Below the pieces are notes generated by a model. The model made no database searches. It was not told where the DNA came from and was given only the letters and a program-made list of their open reading frames with translations. From positions 7,433-71,432 of the forward strand of contig NZ_JBQHTK010000014.1 of the NCBI RefSeq assembly GCF_052065755.1: a DNA stretch of 64,000 bases. The letters run 5' to 3'. Position numbers and translations under genes: made by a program. Below, piece by piece: positions 8,907 to 17,420 of this stretch (its first letter is position 1; every line of letters begins with the position of its first letter). The stretch comes from Allocoprococcus sp004560705 (GTDB taxonomy: Bacteria > Bacillota > Clostridia > Lachnospirales > Lachnospiraceae).

Positions 8907-9830
8907 ATGATACACGGAGTGCTGAATATTTATAAAGAAAAAGGATATACTTCTCATGATGTGGTTGCCCGTTTGAGAAGGATCGTGGGACAGAAGAAGA
9001 TCGGTCATACCGGGACACTCGATCCGGAAGCCGAAGGCGTCCTGCCCGTATGTCTCGGGAAGGCGACCAAATTATGTGATCTTCTGACTGACAAGGATAA
9101 GACCTACGAAGCGGTACTGCTTCTGGGAATTTCAACCGATACGCAGGATACCACAGGAAAGATCCTGGAGGAAAAAAACACGGCGGATTTGAGGGAAGAA
9201 GCAGTGCGGGAAGTGGTATTATCCTTTGAAGGCGAGTACGATCAGATACCGCCGATGTTTTCCGCTTTGAAAGTCGGCGGGAAAAAGCTGTATGAGCTCG
9301 CAAGAGACGGGAAAGAAGTGGAGAGAAAGCCAAGGCATGTGCAGATCTATCGTATCCGAATCCTTCAGATCGATCTGCCTCGTGTCCGTATGGAAGTAAC
9401 ATGCTCCAAGGGAACCTATATCCGCACACTGTGCCACGATATCGGTGAGAAACTGGGATGCGGAGGATGCATGGAATCCCTGCTCCGGACAAGAGTGGAG
9501 CGGTTTGGCGTGGCAGAAAGTCTCCGGATTTCCGAAGTGGAGCAACTTATGGATGAGGGAACACTTCAGGAACATATGATAAAAGTGGATGAGATGTTCC
9601 CGGATTATCAGAAGGTGTATCTGACGCCGGAAGCTTCGGCTGCTGTGAGGAACGGCAATTCGTTCCGTCTGGGGGATGTAATCTGGATATCGGAACTTTC
9701 TGGATTTCAGAATGCGGAAAGAGTACGGGTCTATGATGAGGAACGGAATTTTATTGCCGTGTATGAATTTGAAAAAGAAAATCAATTATTTAAAATCGTA
9801 AAAATGTTTTTTGACAAAAAAGAGAAGTAA
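8907..9830 (+). CDS. truB: tRNA pseudouridine(55) synthase TruB
   Basis: TruB isomerises U55 in the T-loop of tRNAs. The protein is 307 residues and carries the motif I sequence GHTGTLDPEAEGVLPV, with the catalytic aspartate at residue 39, and the downstream KxTYIRTLCHDIG motif. The ATG directly follows the nrnA stop codon (TAAATG), so translation is probably coupled. Confidence 0.95.
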   Translation: MIHGVLNIYKEKGYTSHDVVARLRRIVGQKKIGHTGTLDPEAEGVLPVCLGKATKLCDLLTDKDKTYEAVLLLGISTDTQDTTGKILEEKNTADLREEAVREVVLSFEGEYDQIPPMFSALKVGGKKLYELARDGKEVERKPRHVQIYRIRILQIDLPRVRMEVTCSKGTYIRTLCHDIGEKLGCGGCMESLLRTRVERFGVAESLRISEVEQLMDEGTLQEHMIKVDEMFPDYQKVYLTPEASAAVRNGNSFRLGDVIWISELSGFQNAERVRVYDEERNFIAVYEFEKENQLFKIVKMFFDKKEK

Positions 9831-9862
9831 GACTGTATACTATGACATAAAGAGGAAATGAA

Positions 9863-10792
9863 ATGGAGTATTTCAAAGGGCTTGCATCCTACCGGGGAGA
9901 CGGAAGGACAGCGATTACACTTGGAAAATTTGACGGACTTCACCGCGGACATCAGAAGCTGATTCATAAGGTGCGTCAGCTGAAGGAAGCGCATGAAGTG
10001 AAGTCGGTTGTGTTTGCTTTTGACATGACACCGCTTTTTGAGCGGCTGGGGCTGCCAAGAGATGGGATCATGTCGAACGAGGAACGGCGTATGCATCTGG
10101 AAGATGAGGTGGATGCGCTTGTGGAGTGTCCGTTTACAGAGAAAATCAGCAGTATGGAGGCAGAAGTCTTCATCCGTGACATTCTTTCCGGGCTGTTTCA
10201 CGCAAAGTATGTTGTGGTCGGAACCGATTTCCGGTTCGGGCACGATAAACGCGGTGATGTGAACATGCTGGCAGAATATGCCGGAGAATATGATTATGAA
10301 CTGTTCGTGATCGAGAAAGAAATGTATGGAGATCGTGAGATCAGCAGTACTTATGTCAGAGAAGAATTGCGTAAAGGAAATATGCAAGTGGTAAACGAGA
10401 TGCTCGGGTATCCCTATACGGTTGCCGGAATTGTGGAATATGGAAAACAGCTTGGAAGAAGACTGGGATTTCCCACCCTGAATGTCCATCCTGCCAAAGA
10501 GAAACTGCTTCCGCCGAACGGAGTCTATATAGACCGCGTGAAGCTGGACGGCGTGTGGTATGACGGAATCGGCAATGTAGGTGTAAAGCCGACGGTAACA
10601 GACGAAAAGCGGATGCTGATAGAAAGCTATCTGTTTGATTATGAAGGAAATGCTTATGGAAAAAATGTGAAGATTCAGCTTTACGAATTCCGCAGACCTG
10701 AGAAAAAGTTTGCCTCTGTCGAAGAAATGCGGCAGCAGGTAGAGTCTGATATCTCTTATGGAAGAGAGTATTTCCGTCACAAAAGAGGATAA
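9863..10792 (+). CDS. ribF: Bifunctional riboflavin kinase/FAD synthetase RibF
   Basis: RibF phosphorylates riboflavin to FMN and adenylylates FMN to FAD. The N-terminal nucleotidyltransferase domain has GKFDGLHRGHQ (residues about 23-33), a variant of the GxFDGxHxGH motif, and the FRFGHDKRG segment. The C-terminal flavokinase domain has GRRLGFPTLNV. Length (309) is normal for the bifunctional form. AGAGGAAATGAA precedes the ATG at 9863. It ends the rimP operon in the standard position after truB. Confidence 0.94.
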   Translation: MEYFKGLASYRGDGRTAITLGKFDGLHRGHQKLIHKVRQLKEAHEVKSVVFAFDMTPLFERLGLPRDGIMSNEERRMHLEDEVDALVECPFTEKISSMEAEVFIRDILSGLFHAKYVVVGTDFRFGHDKRGDVNMLAEYAGEYDYELFVIEKEMYGDREISSTYVREELRKGNMQVVNEMLGYPYTVAGIVEYGKQLGRRLGFPTLNVHPAKEKLLPPNGVYIDRVKLDGVWYDGIGNVGVKPTVTDEKRMLIESYLFDYEGNAYGKNVKIQLYEFRRPEKKFASVEEMRQQVESDISYGREYFRHKRG

Positions 10793-10804
10793 GGAGAAAA
10801 CGAT

Positions 10805-12448
10805 ATGAATATCACAACGATTTTTCTGCTGCTGGGTGGTTTGGGTCTGTTTTTGTTCGGTATGGAGCTTATGAGCGACGGACTGGAGAAAGCAGCCGGT
10901 GCCCGGATGCGGGGAATTCTTGAATTCTTTACAAAAAACCGTTTTATTGGAATGCTGGTGGGAATTCTTTTCACGGCAGTAGTTCAGTCGTCCAGTGCGA
11001 CGACGGTCATGGTGGTCAGCTTTGTAAATTCCGGGCTCATGAATCTGTACCAGGCCAGTGGAGTCATTCTGGGAGCCAATATCGGTACAACAGTGACCGG
11101 GCAGCTGATTGCATTTAATCTTTCGGATGTTGCACCACTGTTCGTCATGATCGGCGTGATCATGTATATGTTCTGTAAAAAGACCAATATCAAACGAGTT
11201 GGTGTGGTGGTCCTTGGATTTGGTATCTTGTTCATGGGACTCAGTACCATGGGGGATGCCATGACATCCCTGAAAAACTCTCCGCAAGTCATGGAACTTC
11301 TCCAGTCACTGACCAATCCGCTGATGGCAATCGTGGTTGGATTTGTGATTACATCCATTCTTCAGAGTTCATCGGCTACGGTCGGTATCATTATTCTGAT
11401 GGCAGGACAAGGGCTTCTGGCATTTGCCATCTGTCCGTTCTTGATCCTGGGATGTAATATGGGCTCCTGTATGTCAGCCCTTCTTGCCAGCCTTGGAGGA
11501 AAGAAGGATGCAAAGCGGGCCGCATGGATTCATTTTCTGTTTAACATTATCGGATCCTTTATTATTTTCATCGTACTGATGATTGCGACCGATCCGATTA
11601 CAACGGCAATCCTGAAGTTCTCAGGAAACAATCCGTCTCGTGCGGTTGCGAACGCACATACGATCATTAAGATTACAGAAGTAATCCTGTTGTTCCCGTT
11701 CATGAACTGGGTAGTGAAAGCAACTTACAAGATTATTAAGGGTAAAGATCCTTCACCGGAAGATGAATTTGAACTTCTTTACATCGGAGAAGGAAAGATG
11801 ATGACACCAAGTACCGCAACAGTGAATGCCATTCAGGAAATCGAACACATGGGACAGCTTGCCTGTGATAATCTGAAGCTTGGAATGAAAACACTCTGTG
11901 ATCCGAACGAGGATGAGATCAATGTGATCTACCAGAAAGAGCGGTATATCAACTTCCTGAATCATAAGATCACGGATTATCTTGTGAAGGCCAGCGAGAT
12001 GGAGATGCCGATCGCCGATTCTCAGATGGTGGGAGCACTCTTTCACGTGGTAAACGATATCGAACGTATCGGTGACCATGCGGAGAACCTTGCCGATTCA
12101 GCCAAAATGATCAGGAACGGAGAGGCACAGATCAGCGATAAGGCAAAACAGCAGCTTCAGGATATGACAGAGATGGTTATGGAAATTCTGGACTACTCAC
12201 TGGATATGTTCACACACAACAATCAGGAACATATGCAGGAAATTCTGGATCTCGAGGATGCGATCGATGAGAAAGAGAAGAAGCTCCAGAGAGCCCATGT
12301 AAAACGTCTTACTAAAAACAGATGTACACCGGAAGGCGGTATGATTTTCTCCGATACGGTATCCGGTCTGGAACGTGTGGCGGACCACGCGACAAATATT
12401 GCATTTGCGATTCATCAGCCGGACGATTACAGTGACGATGATGATTAA
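10805..12448 (+). CDS. Na+/phosphate cotransporter family protein with PhoU-like tail
   Basis: Membrane protein of the NptA/YjbB Na/Pi-cotransporter family. The first ~330 residues carry two copies of the family core with QSSSAT motifs (VQSSSATTVMVVSFV and LQSSSATVGIIILMAG), each in a hydrophobic hairpin, plus several other membrane segments. The last ~200 residues are helical, PhoU-like, with repeated ERIGDHAENLAD and ERVADHATNIAF motifs. It would import inorganic phosphate with Na+ or sense phosphate; substrate is inferred from the family. AAGGAG is 7 bases upstream and ribF ends 12 bases earlier, so it may share the operon. Confidence 0.9.
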   Translation: MNITTIFLLLGGLGLFLFGMELMSDGLEKAAGARMRGILEFFTKNRFIGMLVGILFTAVVQSSSATTVMVVSFVNSGLMNLYQASGVILGANIGTTVTGQLIAFNLSDVAPLFVMIGVIMYMFCKKTNIKRVGVVVLGFGILFMGLSTMGDAMTSLKNSPQVMELLQSLTNPLMAIVVGFVITSILQSSSATVGIIILMAGQGLLAFAICPFLILGCNMGSCMSALLASLGGKKDAKRAAWIHFLFNIIGSFIIFIVLMIATDPITTAILKFSGNNPSRAVANAHTIIKITEVILLFPFMNWVVKATYKIIKGKDPSPEDEFELLYIGEGKMMTPSTATVNAIQEIEHMGQLACDNLKLGMKTLCDPNEDEINVIYQKERYINFLNHKITDYLVKASEMEMPIADSQMVGALFHVVNDIERIGDHAENLADSAKMIRNGEAQISDKAKQQLQDMTEMVMEILDYSLDMFTHNNQEHMQEILDLEDAIDEKEKKLQRAHVKRLTKNRCTPEGGMIFSDTVSGLERVADHATNIAFAIHQPDDYSDDDD

Positions 12449-12454
12449 AAGTGC

Positions 12455-12483
12455 TTGACTTCATACGGCTGTTGTGATATATT
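12455..12483 (+). promoter_or_regulatory. SigA-type promoter of rpsO
   Basis: TTGACT (12455-12460) and TATATT (12478-12483) are separated by 17 bases. The leader of roughly 85 bases before rpsO contains GC-rich pairing segments. S15 autoregulation through the leader is known in several bacteria, but I cannot assign a specific fold here. Confidence 0.75.
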
Positions 12484-12576
12484 AAAGCGGTGTGAAAACC
12501 GGTGTTCGGCAGATGGAATCTCCAACCGCTGCTTAATACCTGGCAATTATTAGTATATATCAGGAGGTAGTGACAA

Positions 12577-12843
12577 ATGATCACAAAAGAAATGAAAGAA
12601 CAGATTATTAAGGAATACGGAAGAACAGAAGGAGATACAGGATCTCCGGAAGTACAGGTTGCTATTCTTACAGCAAGAATCAATGACCTGAACGACCACT
12701 TCAAAGCTAACCCGAAGGATTTCCACTCAAGAAGAGGACTTCTTAAGATGGTTGGACAGAGAAGAGGACTTCTTGCATACCTTAAGAAGAATGATATTGA
12801 AAGATATCGTTCACTGATTGAAAGATTAGGTCTGAGAAAGTAA
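12577..12843 (+). CDS. rpsO: 30S ribosomal protein S15
   Basis: Primary 16S rRNA-binding protein of the small-subunit platform. The 88-residue sequence has the family core (GDTGSPEVQVAILTARI, HFKANPKDFHSRRGLL, LLAYLKKNDIERYRSLIERLGLRK) and normal length. CAGGAGG at 12561-12567 precedes the ATG. It has its own promoter and a strong terminator, and is followed by pnp as in many bacteria. Confidence 0.98.
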   Translation: MITKEMKEQIIKEYGRTEGDTGSPEVQVAILTARINDLNDHFKANPKDFHSRRGLLKMVGQRRGLLAYLKKNDIERYRSLIERLGLRK

Positions 12844-12861
12844 TTCTGATCATAAAGCGAA

Positions 12862-12896
12862 AGAGAGCATTTCACTGGGTGGAGTGCTCTCTTTTT
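12862..12896 (+). terminator. Intrinsic terminator of rpsO
   Basis: AGAGAGCA (12862-12869) pairs with TGCTCTCT (12885-12892), the inner bases extend the stem, and a run of T follows to 12896. Confidence 0.9.
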
Positions 12897-12900
12897 ATGT

Positions 12901-12916
12901 GGGTGGCTAGCCACCC
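12901..12916. repeat. Perfect 16-bp palindrome between rpsO and pnp
   Basis: GGGTGGCTAGCCACCC is its own reverse complement. It lies 5 bases after the rpsO terminator and 15 bases before the pnp -35 box. It could be an operator or a second weak terminator stem; a run of pyrimidines follows but no clean U-tract. Confidence 0.6.
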
Positions 12917-12930
12917 TCTTCACTTTTCCC

Positions 12931-12959
12931 TTGCAACTAAGGACTTGCTGTGATATAAT
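12931..12959 (+). promoter_or_regulatory. SigA-type promoter of pnp
   Basis: TTGCAA (12931-12936), a 17-base spacer and a perfect TATAAT (12954-12959), preceded by TGA as a partial extended -10. It would give a leader of about 140 bases. Confidence 0.8.
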
Positions 12960-12993
12960 GTGTAAGATTGTGGCAGTATGTAGATCCGAGACC

Positions 12994-13039
12994 ACTGAAA
13001 AGCGCATCTGTATCCGGAGGGGAAGATGGGTTTTTCAGT
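12994..13039 (+). promoter_or_regulatory. Stem-loop in the pnp leader
   Basis: ACTGAAAA (12994-13001) pairs with TTTTCAGT (13032-13039), and inside it CATCT (13005-13009) pairs with AGATG (13024-13028). The loop holds GGAGGGG. In E. coli a pnp leader hairpin is processed by RNase III and mediates autoregulation; a similar role here is inference. Confidence 0.55.
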
Positions 13040-13061
13040 AGTTTCGGAAAAGGCTGCCGAT

Positions 13062-13085
13062 GACATATAGTGAGACATATAGTGA
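13062..13085 (+). repeat. Tandem 12-bp repeat in the pnp leader
   Basis: GACATATAGTGA occurs twice, head to tail, exactly, ending 22 bases before the pnp ATG and just upstream of the ribosome-binding site AGAAAGGA. Confidence 0.8.
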
Positions 13086-13106
13086 ATAGTAGAAAGGAAA
13101 AAAAGC

Positions 13107-15194
13107 ATGTATAAAACATTTGAAATGGAGCTTGCAGGCAGAACTCTCCGCGTTGATGTCGGTAGAGTAGCAAAGCAGGCAAATGGAGCAGCGCTTATGC
13201 ATTATGGTGATACGGTTGTGCTGTCAACAGCAACTGCATCAGACAAGCCGAGAGAAGGAATCGATTTCTTCCCGCTTAGTGTGGAATACAATGAGAAATT
13301 ATATGCCGTTGGAAAGATCCCGGGAGGATTTAACAAGAGAGAGGGAAAGGCTTCCGAAAATGCGGTTCTTACCTGCCGTGTAATCGATCGTCCGATGAGA
13401 CCACTGTTCCCGAAGGATTATAGAAATGATGTAACTTTAGAGAACCTGGTTCTTTCTGTAGACCAGGACTGCGCACCGGAACTTACCGCAATGCTTGGTT
13501 CTGCAATCGCAACAGCAATCTCAGACATTCCGTTTGACGGACCGACAGCATCTACGCAGGTCGGACTGGTTGACGGAGAGTTTGTTTTCAACCCGACTGC
13601 AGCACAGAAGGAGAAATCCGATCTGGCACTGACGGTTGCATCTACAAAGGAAAAGGTTATCATGATCGAAGCCGGTGCAAATGAAGTTCCGGAAGATAAG
13701 ATGATCGAAGCGATCTTCGCTGCACATGAAGTGAACCAGAAGGTGATCGCATTTATCGAAACTATCGTTGCAGAGTGCGGAAAGCCGAAACATGACTATG
13801 TAAGTTTCGCTGTACCGGAAGAGCTCTTTGATGCAATGAAGGAGATCGTGACACCGGAAGAGATGGAAGTTGCGGTATTTACCGATGACAAGCAGACCAG
13901 AGAAGAGAATATCCGCAAAGTGACAGAAAGACTGGAAGAAGCATTTGCAGACAATGAAGAATGGCTGGCAAAACTTCCGGATGCAGTATATCAGTATCAG
14001 AAGAAGGTAGTCCGCAAGATGATCCTCAAAGATCATAAGCGTCCGGACGGAAGAGCAATTGATCAGATCCGCCCGCTTGCAGCAGAAGTAGATCTGCTTC
14101 CGAGAGTACACGGTTCTGCAATGTTTACCCGTGGACAGACTCAGATCTGTACCGTTACCACACTTGCTCCACTTTCAGAGGCTCAGAAAGTGGACGGACT
14201 GGATGAAGCAGAAACATCCAAGAGATATATGCACCACTACAACTTCCCGTCTTACTCTGTAGGTGAGACCAGACCTTCCAGAGGACCGGGACGACGTGAA
14301 ATCGGACACGGAGCACTGGCTGAGAGAGCACTGGTGCCGGTACTCCCGTCAGAGGAAGAATTCCCGTATGCGATCCGTACCGTATCCGAGACATTTGAAT
14401 CCAACGGTTCTACTTCACAGGCCAGCGTTTGTGCATCTTCTATGTCACTGATGGCAGCAGGTGTACCGATCAAATCTGCAGTAGCAGGTATTTCCTGTGG
14501 TCTGGTAACCGGAGAGACGGACGATGATTATCTGGTACTAACTGATATTCAGGGACTTGAAGACTTCTTCGGAGACATGGACTTCAAGGTAGCAGGAACC
14601 AAGAAAGGTATCACAGCGATCCAGATGGATATCAAGATTCACGGACTGACAAGACCGATTATCGAAGAAGCGATTGCACGTACAAGACAGGCTAGAATTT
14701 ACATCATGGACGAAGTCATGAGTAAAGCGATCGCCGAGCCGAGACCGCAGGTTGGAAAATATGCTCCGAAGATTATTCAAATGAGTATTGATCCTTCTAA
14801 GATCGGCGATGTAGTCGGACAGAGAGGAAAGACCATCAACGCGATCATCGAAAAGACGGGCGTAAAGATCGATATCACCGATGACGGTAACGTATCAATC
14901 TGCGGAACCGACGCTGAAAACATGGAAAAAGCGAAGAAGATGATTGCAATCATCGTGACCGACCTGGAAGCAGGAATGGTTCTGGAAGGTGACGTTGTCA
15001 GCATCAAGGAATTCGGTGCTTTCGTTGAATTTGCTCCGGGCAAGGAAGGAATGGTTCACATTTCCAAGATCGCTAAGCAGAGAATTGAACATGTGGAAGA
15101 TGTCCTGACACTGGGCGACCATGTGAAGGTTGTCTGCCTCGGAAAGGACAAGATGGGACGTCTCAGCTTTAGTATCAAAGATGTAGCTGAATAA
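13107..15194 (+). CDS. pnp: Polyribonucleotide nucleotidyltransferase (PNPase)
   Basis: Phosphorolytic 3'-5' exoribonuclease and RNA-degradosome component. The 695 residues contain two RNase PH domains separated by an all-helical domain, then KH (IGDVVGQRGKTINAI) and S1 (GMVLEGDVVSIKEFGAFVEF) RNA-binding domains at the C-terminus. The second PH core has SVGETRPSRGPGRREIGHG, a typical active-site stretch. AGAAAGGAAAAAAAGC precedes the ATG. Confidence 0.97.
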   Translation: MYKTFEMELAGRTLRVDVGRVAKQANGAALMHYGDTVVLSTATASDKPREGIDFFPLSVEYNEKLYAVGKIPGGFNKREGKASENAVLTCRVIDRPMRPLFPKDYRNDVTLENLVLSVDQDCAPELTAMLGSAIATAISDIPFDGPTASTQVGLVDGEFVFNPTAAQKEKSDLALTVASTKEKVIMIEAGANEVPEDKMIEAIFAAHEVNQKVIAFIETIVAECGKPKHDYVSFAVPEELFDAMKEIVTPEEMEVAVFTDDKQTREENIRKVTERLEEAFADNEEWLAKLPDAVYQYQKKVVRKMILKDHKRPDGRAIDQIRPLAAEVDLLPRVHGSAMFTRGQTQICTVTTLAPLSEAQKVDGLDEAETSKRYMHHYNFPSYSVGETRPSRGPGRREIGHGALAERALVPVLPSEEEFPYAIRTVSETFESNGSTSQASVCASSMSLMAAGVPIKSAVAGISCGLVTGETDDDYLVLTDIQGLEDFFGDMDFKVAGTKKGITAIQMDIKIHGLTRPIIEEAIARTRQARIYIMDEVMSKAIAEPRPQVGKYAPKIIQMSIDPSKIGDVVGQRGKTINAIIEKTGVKIDITDDGNVSICGTDAENMEKAKKMIAIIVTDLEAGMVLEGDVVSIKEFGAFVEFAPGKEGMVHISKIAKQRIEHVEDVLTLGDHVKVVCLGKDKMGRLSFSIKDVAE

Positions 15195-15214
15195 AGATAA
15201 AATTGAAACAGAAA

Positions 15215-15246
15215 AGAACTCTTCAGAGATGAAGGGTTCTTTTTTT
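15215..15246 (+). terminator. Intrinsic terminator of pnp
   Basis: GAACTCTTCA pairs with TGAAGGGTTC (one G-U pair) around a GAGA loop, followed by seven T. It separates pnp from the spoIIIA operon. Confidence 0.88.
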
Positions 15247-15247
15247 A

Positions 15248-15276
15248 GCATAAATACGGCATTTTGCCCATATATT
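15248..15276 (+). promoter_or_regulatory. Candidate SigE promoter of the spoIIIA operon
   Basis: GCATAAA (15248-15254) and CATATATT (15269-15276) are 14 bases apart, close to the SigE consensus remembered for Bacillus (-35 like GCATATT, -10 like CATACAAT). The spoIIIA operon is SigE-dependent in B. subtilis. The start would fall about 15 bases before the spoIIIAA ATG, leaving a short leader with the AGAGGTGG site. Confidence 0.5.
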
Positions 15277-15297
15277 TGGTTTAAAGAGGTGGACAAG

Positions 15298-16221
15298 ATG
15301 AGAAGAGAGAAGAAAAACCAGATTATCCGAGTGCTTGCGGAGCGGATCCGCGGGATCATATTGAATGAAGGAATTGATTTTGCAACGCTGCAGGAGATCC
15401 GACTCCGGGAAGGACAGCCATTGGTGATCCGATGTGATGGGGAGGAAAAGCTGTTTGCGCACATTGTGACGCGCGAAGAGCTGAGAGAAACGATGGAATA
15501 CATAGCTAACTATTCTTTGTATGCCTATGAAGAAGAGATGAAACAGGGGTTCCTCACGATCGATGGCGGCCATCGGGTGGGAATATCCGGAAAAATTATA
15601 CCAGATGGAGGACATGTGCGCAATTTTCAATATATTTCTTCTATTAATATCCGTATTTGTCATGAAGTGAAAGGATGTGCGGACCGGCTGTTTCCGGAAG
15701 TGCTGGAAAATGGGCGCCTTTGTCACACGCTGATCATATCGCCGCCGGGGAGAGGCAAAACCACACTTCTTCGGGATATGGTGCGGCAGATATCGGATGG
15801 GAATGCCTATCTTGCGGGGCAAAATGTAGGAGTGGTGGATGAACGGTCCGAGATCGGAGGATGCTATCAGGGAGTGGCACAGAATCAGGTGGGAAAACGG
15901 ACCGATATTCTGGATAACTGTCCGAAAGCGGAGGGGTTGATGATGCTCATCCGATCCATGTCTCCGCAGGTCGTGGCCGCGGATGAGATTGGAACCGCTC
16001 AAGATGTGGAGGCCGTATCCTATGCCATGCACTGTGGCGCGATCATGCTTGCGACGGTTCACGGAACATCGTTGGAGGAAATCCGTGAGAAGCCGTTCTT
16101 GAAACGTTTCTGGGAAGGTCATGATTTTAAACGGTATGTGGTGATGAAAGAAAGTGGAAAGACGGGAGAAATCGAAGGAATTTATGATGACAGAGGGAAC
16201 CGGATATGCTGTGGAAACTGA
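15298..16221 (+). CDS. spoIIIAA: Stage III sporulation protein AA (ATPase)
   Basis: Secretion-type ATPase of the SpoIIIA-SpoIIQ channel that links mother cell and forespore after engulfment. The protein has a Walker A loop (SPPGRGKTTLLRD), a DERSEIGG motif and a Walker B-like VVAADEIGT, as in the family. I start at ATG 15298 with AGAGGTGG 6-12 bases upstream; the frame is open back to 15229 but that would run through the pnp terminator hairpin. Length is 307 residues, the usual size. First gene of an eight-gene operon. Confidence 0.94.
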   Translation: MRREKKNQIIRVLAERIRGIILNEGIDFATLQEIRLREGQPLVIRCDGEEKLFAHIVTREELRETMEYIANYSLYAYEEEMKQGFLTIDGGHRVGISGKIIPDGGHVRNFQYISSINIRICHEVKGCADRLFPEVLENGRLCHTLIISPPGRGKTTLLRDMVRQISDGNAYLAGQNVGVVDERSEIGGCYQGVAQNQVGKRTDILDNCPKAEGLMMLIRSMSPQVVAADEIGTAQDVEAVSYAMHCGAIMLATVHGTSLEEIREKPFLKRFWEGHDFKRYVVMKESGKTGEIEGIYDDRGNRICCGN

Positions 16222-16727
16222 TCGGATGTCTCTGCATTCTGACGGCTTCTTCGGGGTTGGGGTATTTTCAAGGTATAGAGTATAGAAGGCAGATCCAGGA
16301 AATGCACTGTCTGGAACAGCTGATCCGGGAGATCGGCGGAGAGATTTCCTATACAAAAGCACCGCTCCCGGAAATCTTTCTCCGTACAGCGAGATACTGC
16401 CGCAGTCCGTACAGCCTCTGGCTCCGTGAAATGGCCAGGGAAATGCAGGAAAAGGGGGCAGTGCAGCTTGGAGCGTTATGGGAGAACAGAACGCGGAAAA
16501 TTCTGGGAACACTTTCTTTAGATTCGGAGGAAATGAACGAGCTTTCGCAGGTTGGATATCAGATGAATCATCTGGATATCCGTATGCAGGAGCAGACACT
16601 TATTTGGTACGTCACACGACTGGAGGAGCGGAGAGGCCGTAAAGAGAAGATTTTATATGAGAAACAGCGTCTCAGTAATCTGCTGGGGGTGTCGGCAGGA
16701 CTTTTCCTTGTGATCCTGCTTATGTGA
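16206..16727 (+). CDS. spoIIIAB: Stage III sporulation protein AB
   Basis: SpoIIIAB is a membrane-anchored helical protein resembling type II secretion GspF. The 173 residues have hydrophobic segments at both ends (GCLCILTASSGLGYF and LGVSAGLFLVILLM) around a charged helical middle with ISYTKAPLPEIF, typical of the family. The ATG overlaps spoIIIAA by 16 bases, indicating coupled translation. Confidence 0.92.
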   Translation: MLWKLIGCLCILTASSGLGYFQGIEYRRQIQEMHCLEQLIREIGGEISYTKAPLPEIFLRTARYCRSPYSLWLREMAREMQEKGAVQLGALWENRTRKILGTLSLDSEEMNELSQVGYQMNHLDIRMQEQTLIWYVTRLEERRGRKEKILYEKQRLSNLLGVSAGLFLVILLM

Positions 16728-16751
16728 CAAAAGAAATCGGAGGAGGAATTC

Positions 16752-16946
16752 ATGAGTGTTAATCTGATTTTTAAAATCGCAGCTGTCGGGATCCTGGTGT
16801 CGGTGCTCAGTCAGGTGTTGAAACACAGCGGGCGGGAGGAACAGGCATTTCTGACCAGTTTTGCGGGCCTTATACTGGTACTGTTCTGGATCATCCCTTA
16901 TGTGTATGAGCTTTTTGAAGATATCAGGAGATTATTTGCACTGTAG
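16752..16946 (+). CDS. spoIIIAC: Stage III sporulation protein AC
   Basis: Small 64-residue membrane protein with two hydrophobic segments (IFKIAAVGILVSVLSQVL and LILVLFWIIPYVYELF) joined by HSGREEQAF, the conserved layout of SpoIIIAC. GGAGGAGG precedes the ATG. Part of the mother-cell side of the feeding channel. Confidence 0.93.
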   Translation: MSVNLIFKIAAVGILVSVLSQVLKHSGREEQAFLTSFAGLILVLFWIIPYVYELFEDIRRLFAL

Positions 16947-16983
16947 AAAACAGCCGGACTGTTTTTAGAAGGGAGGCATTCGG

Positions 16984-17370
16984 ATGAACATGCTGCAGAT
17001 TGCAGGAATCGGGGTAGTGGGGACGCTCCTTGCCCTGCAGTTCAAAAGCGGAAAAGCGGAATACGGTATATACACAGGGATCGCCGTCAGTCTGTTTTTA
17101 CTCTTTGGAATGAGCGGAAGGCTGGAGGTGATCGAAGAGGCATTTGATACCATCGGTAGTTTTGTTAAAGTGGACAATGGCTATATGAAAGCAATTCTCA
17201 AAATGCTGGGGGTGACTTATGTGTCGGAATTTGCTTCCGCGATCTGCCGGGATGCAGGATACCAGACGATCGCATCGCAGATCGAAATCTTTGCAAAGCT
17301 GACGATCCTGGCTCTCAGTATGCCTGTACTGGAAGCACTTCTGGTCACGATTCAGGGATTCCTCGGCTGA
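16984..17370 (+). CDS. spoIIIAD: Stage III sporulation protein AD
   Basis: Membrane protein of 128 residues with four hydrophobic stretches and the conserved LKMLGVTYVSEFASAICRDAG segment of the SpoIIIAD family. It follows spoIIIAC by 37 bases; GGGAGG (16972-16977) precedes the ATG. Related in sequence to SpoIIIAC. Confidence 0.93.
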   Translation: MNMLQIAGIGVVGTLLALQFKSGKAEYGIYTGIAVSLFLLFGMSGRLEVIEEAFDTIGSFVKVDNGYMKAILKMLGVTYVSEFASAICRDAGYQTIASQIEIFAKLTILALSMPVLEALLVTIQGFLG

Positions 17371-17420
17371 AGGCCCGGGAAAAAGAGTATGGGATTGGGA
17401 ATATGGGGAAGGAGTGAAAG

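Noticed and set aside
9782..11287. 501-codon open frame on the minus strand over ribF and the Na/Pi cotransporter gene
   Set aside because: It covers two well-supported + strand genes, its translation is rich in His, Cys and Phe without domain features, and it has no fitting start signal. It is an antisense shadow.
15223..16599. 458-codon minus-strand frame over spoIIIAA-AB
   Set aside because: Shadow of two conserved sporulation genes; the translation has no recognisable domain.
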